In this document: positions 11,881-23,794 of the stretch, piece by piece
Layout of the letters: each line of letters begins with the position of its first letter
Position numbering within the stretch: the first letter of the stretch is position 1
NCBI GenBank assembly: GCA_963920635.1
Contig: OY987301.1
Coordinates: 57,666,560-57,730,559, forward strand
Direction of reading: 5' to 3'
Source of the DNA: Pseudeuparius sepicola
Taxonomy: Eukaryota; Arthropoda; Insecta; Coleoptera; Anthribidae
Length of the DNA stretch: 64,000 nucleotides
Notes under the pieces: model-generated
What the model was told of the DNA's origin: nothing
Databases searched by the model: none
The model's input: only the letters and a program-made list of their open reading frames with translations
Position numbers and translations under genes: made by a program

Positions 11881-12416
11881 TTTCCGCATGGGTAAGTCCT
11901 CAAAAAGTCTACGTTTTAAATAGACTCCTAGCAATGGTATACTAATGCTGACCGGGAGGGTCATTTATTGCCGCCCCGTCCGCAACAATGAAAAAGTGAA
12001 AATGCCAAGGGTAAGAAAATCCCAAATTGGAGTGCGCCACACTCGAGGTCCCCAATAATAGATTACCTGCGAGTCGATCTCGACCTCTTGGAGGAGCGTC
12101 TCCCAAGTGTGGAACAGCGAACTCGGGCATGCTGGCCTGAAAAGCAGAATAACTGATAAAAATTTGAGGGATGAGCCTGATGGGGAGGGGAGAATTTCGG
12201 GAAAACGCGATGTCAGCTTTCGATGGCGGGAGAGGGGGAGGTGTTTCGGTGACATTAAATATAAGGCGCCGCCTAAAATATCAGGTCAGGGCGGTAATAA
12301 GTTTCTTAGCCTAGTAGGTATTATAAAAATAAGTCATATTAACCCTATAAATATAACCAAAAGCAATGTTTATTGTACCTTGGAGCGGTAAACTCAAACC
12401 ACGAGATTTTAGTTTT
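11881..12416. other. GC-richer spacer of unknown origin
   Basis: The stretch 11950-12280 has noticeably higher GC and G/C-rich blocks than the flanking DNA. It carries overlapping short frames on both strands. I could not assign any frame to a protein family. It may be a fragment of a retroelement 5' region. Confidence 0.3.
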
Positions 12417-13108
12417 CATGATCTAAACCCCTTTGATTTCATTGTATTTGTACATAAATATAGTGTTAAGATGTTACGAATCGAACCCTTTTTGAAAAAT
12501 TCGATTTCGTTTTCTTTTTGCAACTTTGGTGACGTTTATACGGGTGCATAATTTTTAAGTACAAATAATTAGATTTTCGATATATTAATGCATTTTCCAT
12601 TGGTTTCGGGTAGCTGAGGATAAAACACACACATAATTAAAAAAAGTTTCATTTTTTATTCATTCATTTGAATCCCGTAATATTTTACGTCAATAAAGGC
12701 AAAATGCAAAAAAATAAAATATTCATAATACTTTTGAAACTTAACCGCATCAGTCGTTTTCCTCTCATTTTGGTACATCGATTTAACTTGTTTTCTCCAA
12801 TTTGGTGCTATAGAAATCGAGGTAAGGCGATTCAAAATCAGCATCCTGCTGTTTACGCTCTCCGCCGTGTGCGTCCCTTGGTATTTTCCACTCCGGCCAA
12901 TCGCTAGGTTTTTTTTTGATACAGGTATATAGAGGTAACAAACTTCGAAAATTGTTGTATGAAATGTACTGAAAAATTAATTACTTAAGAAACGTAAAAC
13001 TATGTGTCCGCATAAAATGTCATCAAAATTGCAAAATAAACGGCATCAAATTTTACAAAAAGGGTTCTATTCCTAACATCTCACACTACATCTAAGCATG
13101 AATCCAAC
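12417..13108. mobile_element. Diverged palindromic element, about 690 bp
   Basis: Left-arm sequence around 12464-12545 (agatgttacgaa, aaccctttttgaaaaattcg, tttttgcaactttggtgacg) is matched in reverse complement at about 13000-13085. The arms are considerably diverged and the exact ends are uncertain. No coding potential was found. Confidence 0.6.
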
Positions 13109-13173
13109 AGTATCCGAAGCTATTATATTGGATTGCGCAAAAGTCCGAAAATATAAATATAAAACCACGTTAA

Positions 13174-13499
13174 GAGGGGGTTGCCGACAGCGAAAGTGAC
13201 GTTAGATTCCTTATTTTTTTAAGTTGTATAGCATAAAATCTAATAACATTTTACCTGGCAAAAATGTAGTACAAACATCTCTGTCTTCATTTTAATCATA
13301 ACATCTTAAAAGCATATGCACTGGAATTATTATTTTTCTATAAAACAAAACACTGCTTGTAAGATCTTATGATTAAAATGAAGACAGAGATGTTTGTCCT
13401 AAATTTTTGCCAGGTAACATTTTATTAGATTTTATGCTATACAACTTAAAAAAATACCTACGAAATCTAACGTCACTTTCGTATGTCGGCAACCCCCTC
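13174..13499. mobile_element. 326-bp MITE with TTAA target duplication (piggyBac-like)
   Basis: TTAA lies at 13170-13173 and 13500-13503. Between them the ends GAGGGGGTTGCCGACA are exact inverted repeats, and homology continues inward for more than 120 bp ('gcgaaagtgacgttagatt', 'catctctgtcttcatttta'). A TTAA duplication is the piggyBac signature, although Sola3-type elements also use it. The arms are about 95% identical, so this is comparatively young. Confidence 0.82.
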
Positions 13500-13503
13500 T
13501 TAA

Positions 13504-14160
13504 ACAAAAAGTTTTATGCATATCTGACATTGGAGTTAGGGATGCTTATTGTAACTAGTTTGCAAGAGTTTCGTTTATTTTGATCAAAAATTAAGTATTG
13601 AAATTTTCACTGCAACTTAAAATAACTCCTAATTTTGCTGTAAAGACTCCAGTGTTTTCAATTTTGAAAACTAATTATTGCATTTATAACAATCAGGCCC
13701 ATTTTGTAGCTATTTTTATTAAGAATTATGGACATTTTTACCATAGGAAGTCATCCTGATAAGCTATCTAGGAAAATATAGCGAAAATTATTTCGAAAAC
13801 GGCTGTTTTAATCATAAATTGTTAATATTTTTTACGGAGCACAGATTAATCTTTAATCAAGCCGTTATAACGGAACCGCACAAAACAGGTACTTTCGGGC
13901 CCCTATAGTACGTTATGTGAGCAGTACCTATTAGTTCAATTCAAAATTTTGTTTGGAGTATATTTAAGTTACTCGGCTGTTATTTAGAATAGTATAAAGA
14001 TAAGCTTCTGTTAATAGTATTAATTTGCTATCTATATACAGTTTTTACTATTTTTTTATTCTTCTGGACCTTTTGTCAAAATATTTAATCAAAATTGGTC
14101 CTGCACGCATTTCTATGCAGAAAGTTGTAGGTACTTTTTCGCACTAGTGAGGGATATGGT
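13504..14160. other. Spacer, nothing recognised
   Basis: AT-rich, with no supported coding region or repeat partner in the window. Confidence 0.4.
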
Positions 14161-14162
14161 AG

Positions 14163-15454
14163 CATTATTATTATTATATCGACTTAGCCAAAAGGCATTC
14201 GCACTCCCTCTACGGGGAACATTCACTCAGATCCCAGGTATCCCGGATACCATAAGGATCTGGCTCGGACGAGACCCTTGCCATGTTATCGGGCCTTAGG
14301 TGACATTGATGTTGTCGGACGTTCCTGCATTCCCCATGAATTTCCTGACGGTTCGGGCTGTCGCAAGTAGTACCGCTTTCTGTATGGACCTGTAAAGACT
14401 ATCAGTTAGACCCAGCTCTTTTATGTTTCTCAGAAAACTTTTTGGTATAACACCAGTTGTTGACAGGATAATTGAAATCGTCTTGACGTTTTCCATTTCC
14501 CATTGCCTTCTAATTCGTTCTTCTAAGTCTCTGTACTTCGCGATCTTCTCGACTTGCTTCACACGCAGGTTGTTGTTGTTCGGGATGGCCACATCAATCA
14601 GAGTTGTCTTCCTAGAAATTTTATCAACTATTATAAGGTCCGGTCTGTTATGGGCAACTCGTTGATCTGTCAGAACTGTACGATCCCAGTACATCTTGTA
14701 GTTGCTGTTCTCAAGAACAGGCTCCGGTGTGTAGCTGTAATATAGGACCCTCTCTGCCTGCACAAGCAGCAGTTTTTCCGCCAGTTTCTGGTGCAAGATC
14801 TTGGCAACCGAATCGTGTCGTTCCTTATATTCCGTTGATGCGAACATCTGACATCCTCCTGTTATGTGCTGGATTGTTTCTGAAGTTGGGCACCCGTATC
14901 TGCATCTGTCATCCACTACCGATGCATCTCCTACAATGAATTTTAGGTAGTTGCGAGTTGGTATAACCTGATCTTGTATGGCCAGTAAGAAGCCTTCCGT
15001 CTCTGGGAACATTCTTCCCGAGGTCAGCCAGTAGTTCGACGCTAACTTGTCGACATGTTCTTGGTTGACCTCATTAGGATGCCTCCCGTGCAGCGGCTTC
15101 TCTAACCACCTCTGTAGTGTATCGTTGTCGGTTCGGTGGTGATTTTTATGCTCGTGTTCCGTCAGACGTAGCGGTGTTGAGACGTCTGCTCCGCATATAG
15201 CTTTATGTAGTGTGGAGCTGTTGGCCTGTCTCTGGAAATAATTACGCAGATTTATTATTTGTTGGTCCAATTGCTTGCTGAGGTCTGCCAATCCTCTTCC
15301 TCCTAGTTGACGTGGCAGAGTAGTTCTTTCTACGGCGCTACGGGGATGATGTTTATGAGCTTTTGTCAGTAGTGTCCTAACTTTTCGCTGCAGGTTGTTG
15401 ATGTCCGTGTTGGTCCAATTCACTATTCCAAACGAATAGCTGAGTACAGAGCAC
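14163..15454 (-). pseudogene. Dong/R4-like LINE, copy 1, 5'-truncated 3' portion
   Basis: On the minus strand an open frame runs from the truncated edge near 15451 to the stop at 14296. It covers the RT thumb (TDINNLQRKVRTLL), a cysteine-histidine motif (CRYGCPTSETIQHITGGC) and a restriction-like endonuclease (RPDLIIVDK ... LIDVAIPNNNN). The C-terminal PD...D endonuclease and the insertion next to TAA-type repeats are typical of Dong/R4 LINEs. A short 3' UTR of about 110 bp ends in (TAA)n at about 14163-14180. The 5' end abuts the (TTA)n tail of copy 2. The frame has no stop, but the RT core is absent. Confidence 0.85.
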
Positions 15455-18058
15455 TATTATTATTATCTCGACTTAGCCAAAAGGCATTCGCACTCCCTCT
15501 ACGGGGAACATTCACTCAGATCCCGGGTATCCATGATACCAAAAGGATCTGGCTCGGACGAGACCCTTGCCATGTTATCGGGCCTTAGGTGACATTGATG
15601 TTGTTGGACGATCCTGCATTCCCCATGAATTTCCTGACGGTTCGGGCTGTCGCAAGTAGTACCGCTTTCTGCATGGACCTGTAAAGACTATCAGTTAGAT
15701 TCAGCTCCTTGATGTTTCTCGGCAAACTTTTTGGTATAACACCAGTTGTTGACATGATGATTGGAATCGTCTGGACGTTCTCCATTTCCCATTGCCTTCT
15801 AATTCGTTCTTCTAAGTCTCTGTACTTCGCGATCTTCTCGACTTGCTTCACACTCAGGTTGTTGTTGTTCAGGATGGCCACATCAATCAGAGTTGTCTTC
15901 CTAGAAATTTTATCAACTATTATAAGGTCCGGTCTGTTATGGGCAACTCGTTGATCTGTCAGAACTGTACGATCCCAGTACATCTTGTAGTTGCTGTTCT
16001 CAAGAACAGGCTCCGGTGTGTAGCTGTAATATGGGACCCTCCCTGCCTGCACAAGCAGCAGTTTTTCCGCCAGTTTCTGGTGCAAGATCTTGGCAACCGA
16101 ATCGTGTCGTTCCTTATATTCCGTTGATGCGAACATCTGACATCCTCCTGTTATGTGCTGGATTGTTTCTGAAGTTGGGCACCCGTATCTGCATCTGTCA
16201 TCCACTACCGATGCATCTCCTATAATGAATTTTAGGTAGTTGCGAGTTGGTATAACCTGATCTTGTATGGCCAGTAAGAAGCCTTCTGTCTCGGGGAACA
16301 TTTGTCCCGAGGTCAGCCAATAGTACGACGCTAACTTGTCGACATGTTCCTGGTTAACCTCATTAGGATGCCTCCCGTGCAGCGGCTTCTCTAACCACCT
16401 CTGTAGTTTATTGTTGTCGGTTCGGTGGTGATTTTGATGCTCGTGTTCCGTCAGACGTAGCGGTGTTGAGACTTCTGCTCCGCATATAGCTTTATGTAGT
16501 GTGGAGCTGTTGGCCTATCTGTGGAAATATTTACGCAGATTTAATATTTGTTGGTCCAATTGCTTGCTGAGGTCTGCCAATCCTCTTCCTCCTTGTTGAC
16601 GTGGCAGAGTTGTTCTTTCTACGGCGCTACGGGGATGATGTTTATGAGCTTTTGCCAGTAGTGTCCTAACTTTTCGTTGCAAGTTGTTGATGTCCGTGTT
16701 GGTCAAATTCACTATTCCGAAGGAATAGCCGAGTACAGAGCACGCATACGTGTTTAGGGCCTTAAACAAATTCCTGCTGTTAAGGTCAGTTCGCACTACT
16801 TGTCTTACTCTCTTGATGAATTCATTAGTTAATTCGGTCTTCATTGTTCAATGGTCTATCCTTTGAGCTTGCTTCATCCCGAGGTACTTGTATGTATCTC
16901 CCACGCTCATTGCTTCGATCTCCTGGCCGTCCTGCATCTCGTGTGCGCCTTGTTCGAGCTTTCCCCGGACGATGTTAAGGGTGCGGCACTTGTCCAGTCC
17001 AAACTGCATTCCGATGTCAGTGGAGAACTCCTCTACAATTTTAAGCATTTGCGTTAGTTGGTTCTTGGTTGCGGCCAGCAGTTTTAAATCATCCATATAT
17101 AACAGGTGATTCAACTTGAACGCTTCTGCGCTGTTGCTTTTGATAGCGAAGCCATATTTCGTAGAGTTCAATCGATGTGATAGAGGGTTCATCGCCATGC
17201 AGAACCACAGTGGACTGAGTGAATCTCCTTGGAAAATCCCTCTTCGGATGTTGATTGTGTCGGTCTCGATGTTACTGCTTGTGGTTCTGAGTTGTATCTT
17301 AGTGCGCCAGGTTGTCATAACGTGTTCTAAAAAGGAAACTGTATGATGATCTATTTTATACAGCTTTAAGATACCTGTGAGCCAGTCGTGAGGTACGGAA
17401 TCAAATGCTTTTTTGTTGTCCACATAAGCCATGTAGAGGTTTAGTTGCTTGGAATGAGCCTGGTTGCAGATGACAGAGTCTATGATGAGTTGCTCTTTGC
17501 ATCCCAGTGCGCCCTTCGCGCAGCCCTTCTGCTGCGTTGCCATGATGTTGTTCCGCTCGCAGTGAGCATATATTCGCTGCGTAAGGCAAGATGTGATTAT
17601 CTTGGACAGCGTAGGCAAGCAGGTTATTGGGCGGTACTTGGCAGGGTTATCCGTATTCCGCTGGTCTTTTGGTAATAAGTAGGTGGCACCCTGTGTAAGA
17701 AACAATGGCATTTTCAGAGGATCGAGCAAGACTTCATTAATCAAGGTAGTTATTTGTTCATGCGTGCACCACAACTTCTTAATCCAATAATTTTGGAGAT
17801 GATCTGGACCTGGTGCCTTCTAGTTGTGTGAATTCTTGATGACATCGCAGACCTCAGCGGTTGTGAATTGCTCGTGTTGCATCTTTCTATAGTTCCGGCC
17901 CATCTCGCGTTCTTCGCTGATCCAGCTTGCACTGACATTGTATGGACCTGGTGTGGCAAGTTGATTTCTCCAGAAACCGTCGACCTGTTCTCTGCTAGGG
18001 TAACTCGCATTTGTGGCATCGGCGCTAGAATTATTTTTATTATTATTATTATTATTAT
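15455..18058 (-). pseudogene. Dong/R4-like LINE, copy 2, RT plus endonuclease with three nonsense codons
   Basis: One continuous minus-strand frame from about 18026 to the stop at 15585 encodes EVCDVIKNSHN*KAPGPDHL, KYRPITCLPTLSKII, NKKAFDSVPHDWL, GIFQGDSLSPLWF and the catalytic LYMDDLKLLA. The thumb, CCHC-like motif and PD...D endonuclease follow. It is interrupted by TAG at 17820-17822 (W expected before KAPGPD), TGA at 16848-16850 and TAG at 16515-16517 (Q in copy 1). The 3' UTR ends in (TTA)n at 15455-15468, and the 5'-truncated end joins a (TTA)n run at about 18035-18058. It is nearly identical to copy 1 where they overlap. Confidence 0.9.
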
Positions 18059-18189
18059 AGGTGTCCTCTACCTCTAATATGCAATCAAAAAATGCACTGC
18101 TCTATTACCCAAATTACGTAAATGAAAATCACTAATCAAACCTGCACAATTTGAGAGAGGCAGGCGTATTATTTTATTTTTAGAATTTT

Positions 18190-18530
18190 GGAGTTAACAG
18201 GTGTTTTGGGGCACCTTTTGTTGGCCTTTAACGCAAACGGTTGATTTTATCGTCACGAAACAAGAGTACCTTTTTGTTGCAAAATGAAAAAGTAGACTAA
18301 AATAATTATAACCCAGCAAGACCAAAAAGATAACCCCAAAAAAGTAACGAAGAAAAGCACGATCCAAAAAGGGCCCACTTTGAAATATGTAGAAATTGAT
18401 ATCTTCGGCTGTTTCTCCCTTCCAAAAAACAGAGCAGTGCAAAATTTCAGTTCAGCAGCTTAATTATTTCGGTAGATATAGCCATAATTCAATTCGAAAG
18501 AAAAGAATTTCAACGCCCTGTATCTCTCAA
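18190..18530. mobile_element. Mariner-type arm fragment
   Basis: Reverse-complement homologue of 9250-9480 (shared blocks around the AACGGTTGATTTTATC motif). It ends in 'caacgccctgtatctctc', a phrase also present in the arms of the complete transposon at 38.9 and 41.3 kb. No ends or coding capacity were found. Confidence 0.5.
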
Positions 18531-20242
18531 ACAAACAATATTTTTGTCTAAGCAATGTTGGGCTCAATCGACATATTTTGGCCATCTCTACCCTCAGTTT
18601 CGAGATTTAATCTTCTCAATGAATCACCCTGAAGTTCTAAAAGAACGAAAGCTTACACAGTGCTATTCATTAAAGTTTGTCAAAAAAAAAAATGAAAAAA
18701 ATTATATTAGATTCTTTCGTGACGGCACAGCCCATGACTGTCAAATTTGAGTTTAAAATTAAAAGATGGGAAAAATCTGGTTTGTGTGGGAAATATCGGA
18801 GAAAGTTATTAAGAAAACGTGTTCGTCTTGTGTTATTGTGCTCTATGCCAATTTTCAGAAAGATATCAGGGTGTTTGGTTTTTCTTAATTATCTATGTAA
18901 GTATATCTCTTCAAATCGGGACTCGGCATTTTTTCCCGCAAATATTCTAGGACACTTATTTACTAGTTGTACTCTTACTAAACCATAACAATGCAAATAA
19001 ATTTAAATGCAAAAATAAAGAAAAAATAATATTTTTGAAAAATAGTTGCAAATACACTTTAATTTGGAGCTATAAAAGTTCATTCCCTGGGCGAGTGTTG
19101 CAATATTTTTACACATAACGCATCCATATTTTGTAATGAATTTTATGGCTTCCATTTCAATTCCGGGAATACCCAGAAAGACGAAACAAAAATATACTAA
19201 TATCTTTCTAACAATAAAACACGTACCCGCATTATTGTCTTAATAACTCTTTCCGATATGTCCAAGGCAAACCCAATTTTTCTATTTTTTTTTATTTTAA
19301 ATGTCATATTTGATATGCATGGGCTGTGACGTAAGAACTCTCATTAGGTGCAATAGTGTACCCAAAACATACGCCAACTTACCCCGAAATCAGTTTTCAA
19401 AAAAATCTAATAGGTACTCCTAATAAAAAAATTTCTCATTTGGTGCAAACTTTATGAATAGCACTGTACCTGCTGAAAGGACTAACGATTTTTATTTAGG
19501 ACATTTAATAGTTACTATCAGTGACATTAATTCTGTCAAGTAATAAATAGGACTCTGCTTGTCAGGTACATTTTAATTTTATTCAGTGTAATAGATGGTC
19601 TGTATAACCAACCAAACTATACCTACAATACTACAAAAACTTTATTAACGTCAGCTGTAAAGTACCAGAACTCCGATGACTTGTTCATTTACAATAAATA
19701 TTGTAAATAAACAACAATTTGTGTTTTGGAAGGTACTTTGTTTCTCTTTGTCATAATAAATATTTCTTAATTTTCAGCACGCTGGTAGAGAACAAGTTTC
19801 TTCGTGTGTTATCCGCACAACTGCAGCGCGTGCGGAAAAGTCCTACCGCTTTCAGCACTTGTTATGAAAATAACTACTATGTTATAATGCATACTTCTAA
19901 ATACGCATTCAATAAAGACATCCTTACCGTGATACCGCGCATAGTTCATTTTTGCCAAATAGCAACACCTACTTCCCTTTCAAATTGTAGTTCCCAACGT
20001 TGGGAGTTTGCAGCGCACGTCCCATTTAGCCCACTGAGGAAAAGTTTCTCAGGGCTCTTAACTTTTGCCATTAAAACTGGGAGCAAGTTGTAATTGAAAA
20101 ACTAGAAATTGAAAGTAACTAGAGAACATTGCTTACCTTCGTTAATAATTAAAGCCTCTCTCTGTAATTTATTGGCGTCTTGGGCGTATAGCTTAGTTTA
20201 AGGTTGGTACCTAATAGGTAGTTCGAAGTTAAGACAATTTGG
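18531..20242. other. About 1.7 kb without a recognised gene
   Basis: Short frames on the plus strand show no recognisable domain. I see no inverted ends or second copies. The DNA is AT-rich. Confidence 0.4.
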
Positions 20243-20491
20243 TCAAGACGCAGTGGCGTAACTACAGGGTGTTCAGAGTGTGAGGTGAACACGGGCCCAG
20301 AGCTGCTAGGGGCCCACCGCCACCAAGATTCATGCAGGGCGCATAAATTTCGGTTTTTCCGATGCCAGCCGATTGATGTGGTGCTGCGTAATAACCGACG
20401 AGTCAGAATCTCTAATCGGTTACATAGAGGGCCATTGAAATTTCAAAACAATAAAAATTCTTAAGAAATAACTTAAGAGTAAATGTACCTA

Positions 20492-21154
20492 CAGGATGAT
20501 CCAAACTCGACGCCCCAGGCCTATTGCGGGAACACGAAAATTGGAAATAAAATTTTGAACAGGGGTTTTTAAATTGGACGTACTATAAGGCCCAATTGTG
20601 ACCGAAAATTTGCTTTTTTGTTATTTGCGGGAAGTGCCCACTGTGACGTCATCAATAATATTTTTCCCCAGAACATACCATTTTTTTCCTAAATATCGAA
20701 AGTCCTTATCATTCTCAACAACTTTTATAGGAAAAGATTTTCTGTATCTTTTATTGTTCAAAATTTACAATTGATAGTCAGAAATTATTTAAGAGAATGT
20801 TATAGGTTGTCTTGTGCACCCCTAAATTTTTTCAACTGGAATATTAATAAACAATTTTTGTAACAAACTATAATAGCAAATAAGTCAGTAACAAAAGCAC
20901 AATTAAAAAATTTAAAAAATACTCCAGTCGAACAAATTTGATGGTGCACAAGGTACCCTAACATACTCTTAAATAATTTCTGACTATCGCAATTATTGTT
21001 TTCATGGCTAGCTAGATTTCGGAAAACCAATCCTAGTGAATAGAAAAAATTCCATGTTTTTCATTCCATTCCATTAATAGCCCCTGTTCGAAATTTTATT
21101 TTCAGTTTTCGTGTTCCTGCGGTAGGCCTGGGGAGTCGAGTTTGGATCACCCTG
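20492..21154. mobile_element. Palindromic mariner-type MITE nested in hAT
   Basis: TA flanks (20490-20491, 21155-21156) bound the arms CAGGATGATCCAAACTCGAC and its partner. Inverted homology includes 'aacacgaaaa', 'aaataaaattttgaacaggg', and an inner block at 20781-20815 against 20945-20985 around 'cagaaattatttaagag'. No protein is encoded. Confidence 0.85.
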
Positions 21155-21164
21155 TACAGAACGT

Positions 21165-21283
21165 ACATGGTGAGTCAACATTTTGACCTATAAAATGGCG
21201 TTTTTCGACCTGTAGTGAGCAATATGCATTATTTTTAACTATTGGTCAATACAAAGTTTAAGTTTGATTATTCTCTATGCACC
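21165..21283. repeat. Half-copy of the palindromic element found at 62527-62887
   Basis: The sequence starts 'catggtgagtcaacattttg' and runs through 'tataaaatggcgtttttcga' and 'attggtcaatacaaa'. It matches one arm of the element at 62.5 kb. Only one arm is present, so this is a truncated copy. Confidence 0.6.
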
Positions 21284-21285
21284 TA

Positions 21286-21421
21286 CAGGGTATCCTATTT
21301 TCTCTAGTTTTGGAAGGTATCTCGGTTATTTTTAAAAATAGCGTACACGGGTTTTTTCTAGGAGGTAAGAATTTCAAAATATAAATATAGCTTGCAAAAG
21401 TGTCGAAAATGGGACATCCTG
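21286..21421. mobile_element. 136-bp mariner-type MITE
   Basis: TA at 21284-21285 and 21422-21423 bound CAGGGTATCCTATTTT and CAGGATGTCCCATTTT (inverted). It is very short, with only about 16 bp of terminal repeat. Confidence 0.6.
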
Positions 21422-21528
21422 TACAATGTTTGTCATTGTTACACCACTTTTAAACATAAAAAACAGAGGGCCCACCTGAAATTTTGAACACGGGCCTACT
21501 CTTCCATAGTTACGCCACTGTCAAGACG

Positions 21529-22021
21529 AATAGTCCAGGCAAGTAGCATTGCATACAAAACTGATCTCAAAAACTCAGGGAGCTCCACACATTCTCTCAA
21601 AAAATACAAAATTTGTGGGACGTACTTTTAACTAAAGGGTCAATATTTTACAAGCAGCTTACGAGAGCGAGCAGTCCTGATTCTGACATCGCGCTTCCAG
21701 GTATTCCTTTCATTCCTTCCATTTTTCTGTTATAATATACATACAATGTGCTTCCACCTTACGCGTTTTTCGTAGGTAATCTATCACCTGTCGCCATTAT
21801 ATGGCACCATAATGGCGTCACCGACAAGCTCAATAGGAGTTAGTGAATTGGCAGTTTGTGATGGATGAGTTATGCTGCATTGCCATGCGTAGGAATATTT
21901 GGAAAATGATTTTGTGCCCGCACGTAAATACCTATTTACCCTATTTAATACGGACTGAACAAGCTTAACAATGACATTATTTCTGTGGCAAAAATTAACA
22001 TGGCAATATGGCAAAACGGAA
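21529..22021. other. Spacer, nothing recognised
   Basis: No supported gene. It separates the hAT element from the THAP-bearing transposon. Confidence 0.4.
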
Positions 22022-22031
22022 GGTTATAGCA

Positions 22032-23794
22032 AAGTCTAGAGAATACTATAAGTCCGCTCACTTGGCCTGTGCCTGTGTAAACAAATGTTTCCCTCCTGCC
22101 CGATCCCGCTCCCTTCGCCTTTAGTCCTCGATCGATATACCGCTGAGCGGGCGATTCCGAGTGTCACTTTGTTACACAGTTTCTCTCGGAACGGTGTGCT
22201 TCGTATTGTACTGGGTGCGCGTAAATTATATCCAATAGCGTTGCCAATTTTGAGTAGTGATGGCTTATCGCGGTTCTTATTGCAATGCGGTAGGCTGTAA
22301 AAGCAAGTCCTTTTTTTAATTCCTAAAGACCCTGAAAGGTAAGCTTTAGTTTGACGTATAATTAAGAGAAATGTCTTAATCCATTATTTCTATAGTAATC
22401 GAAATATTTTTATATTATTACATAATATTCGTATTATGCATAATATTATATGACATATACATAGTATATTATGTTGAATAATATAAAGCCAATATGTCAC
22501 AGGTAGGTGTGTTTCTTTCTTTGTTGTAAATAAAAATATTGATAATTGTAGATATCAGCAATGGAAGAAGGCCTTAAGGTTCGTCAAAGACCATAAATTT
22601 GCGAATATTGCACCTGAAGAGGCACATAAACGTATAAAAATTTGTAAGGCACATTTTGATGGCCAATCATTCACTTCGTCCGAAAAAAGTTTATTAACAA
22701 CTGCTGTTCCATTAAGATTATTGCCAGAAGCTTATGGTTAGAGGCAAGAGGCATATTCGTATATGCGTAATCTGGCAGGCAGAGACAAGTCAACAATATT
22801 TTCTGAACTAAAAGCCTATGAAGGCAGTTCAGGACATTTTGGCAGTATGACAGTACCTTCACGATAATTTAGTGAATATATAATCAATTTAGAAAATATT
22901 TTCTTATCAAAATTTAATGGCTGATCGCATCAGGATGGCTTAGGTTCTAGCCTACTAAAGGAATTCCGATCAGTAAAATACATACAGGGTGAGTTTTTTT
23001 CGATGCCCACTTTGGGGATCTCGGAAACTAGCAGAGCTAGAACAAAGTTTAAATGGGGAAAGAATTGCAGTTTTGAATGCTCAATCTAATCCCACTTTTG
23101 GATTTTTAAAAAAGTTCATGGCACACTAGAGTGTTTTTTTGCTATTTCATCAGATCTCTGTAGCTCCGTTATTTCTGATTATACAGAAAAACTGTAGAGA
23201 CAAAAATTGTAGATAATTATGGGCTTAATAAGATAATCTAATCAATTTTTTTATGTTATTTGTGATTTTTGAGATATAAAATAAACTTTTGTTTTTTTTA
23301 ACGTCATACGACTGTTTGGTTTCGATATATTCGCGAGTTCATATTTACTACACACTTTGCGAATAGGTAATTAAAAACCCAAAGACAAAATAAATCAAAT
23401 CCAAAACTTACAATTTTGCAAAACTTGTAAACTATGTAAATAATTTTGTTTGCTCCTAGGTACACACTTATGTATATTGTTACTTACCTTATGCTTAGTT
23501 AGGTATATCTTGCGTTATTTAAACGGAAAAAGTAAAATAACTGCATTTTCATTATACACATTATGCTCCTTATTTTATTTGCTATACCTATTACTCCTAT
23601 TTTGTGCATAATGGAAAGTCAATATAGAGGTGCCCACGTATAACTTTATACAACCAGCTTTACGATGTTTTCGATAGTCCTCCCTCGTAAATAACGGAGT
23701 GGCGAGCTGATATTAATTTACGACCGGTTGCAAAAAATCGGCGGCTTTTCGACGACTTCAAAGGACTGATCCGACTTATAGTATTCTCTAGACT
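22032..23794 (+). mobile_element. DNA transposon with perfect 22-bp TIRs carrying a THAP module
   Basis: AGTCTAGAGAATACTATAAG plus TC at 22033-22054 is repeated exactly in reverse complement at 23773-23794. Immediately outside, GGTTATAGCA occurs at 22022-22031 and 23795-23804, a direct repeat that looks like a target duplication, with one unmatched A on the left. The interior encodes a two-exon THAP zinc finger (22260-22741), followed by about 1 kb with no recognised transposase. THAP domains are the DNA-binding domain of P-element transposases, so a P-superfamily deletion derivative is the leading idea. However, P elements make 8-bp duplications, and these termini are not ones I recognise. 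A CAGGGTG terminus at about 22984 marks a later partial insertion. Confidence 0.78.
22260..22741 (+). pseudogene. THAP zinc-finger module, two exons, frameshifted
   Basis: Exon 1 (22260-22338) starts MAYRGSYCNAVGCKSKSFF and leads to IPKDPER. Exon 2 (22552-22741) reads YQQWKKALRFVKDHKF, then RIKICKAHFDGQSF and AVPLRLLPEAYG. These give the THAP C2CH pattern: C-x4-C in YCNAVGC, the invariant W, C-x2-H in ICKAHF, and the terminal AVP. The intron has GT (22339) and AG (22551) and splits an arginine codon, as expected. In exon 1 a run of seven T gives a stop; eight would keep the frame, so there is a 1-base deletion or sequencing error. After the TAG at 22739-22741 the frame stays open for about 40 codons (YSYMRNLAGRDKSTIFSEL), so coding may once have continued. 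Confidence 0.85.

Larger units (their letters stand above)
20251..21520. mobile_element. hAT-type element with 8-bp TSD, host to nested inserts
   Basis: The termini CAGTGGCGTAACTA and TAGTTACGCCACTG are exact inverted repeats, flanked by identical TCAAGACG at 20243-20250 and 21521-21528. This is a complete hAT signature. No transposase frame is present. Much of the interior consists of later insertions at 20492-21154, 21165-21283 and 21286-21421. Next to the ends, 'gaacacgggcc' and 'gggcccac' blocks are also inverted. Confidence 0.93.

Noticed and set aside
12107..12391. 94-codon frame in the GC-rich patch
   Set aside because: Equally long frames occur on the opposite strand, and no motif was recognised; composition alone explains them.
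14423..16225. Plus-strand frames of 63-94 codons opposite the Dong/R4-like LINEs
   Set aside because: Antisense shadows of the LINE reading frame, repeated in both copies.
20243..21528. Host gene between the hAT ends
   Set aside because: The only longer frame (20800-21030, minus) lies in palindromic insert DNA and has no domain.
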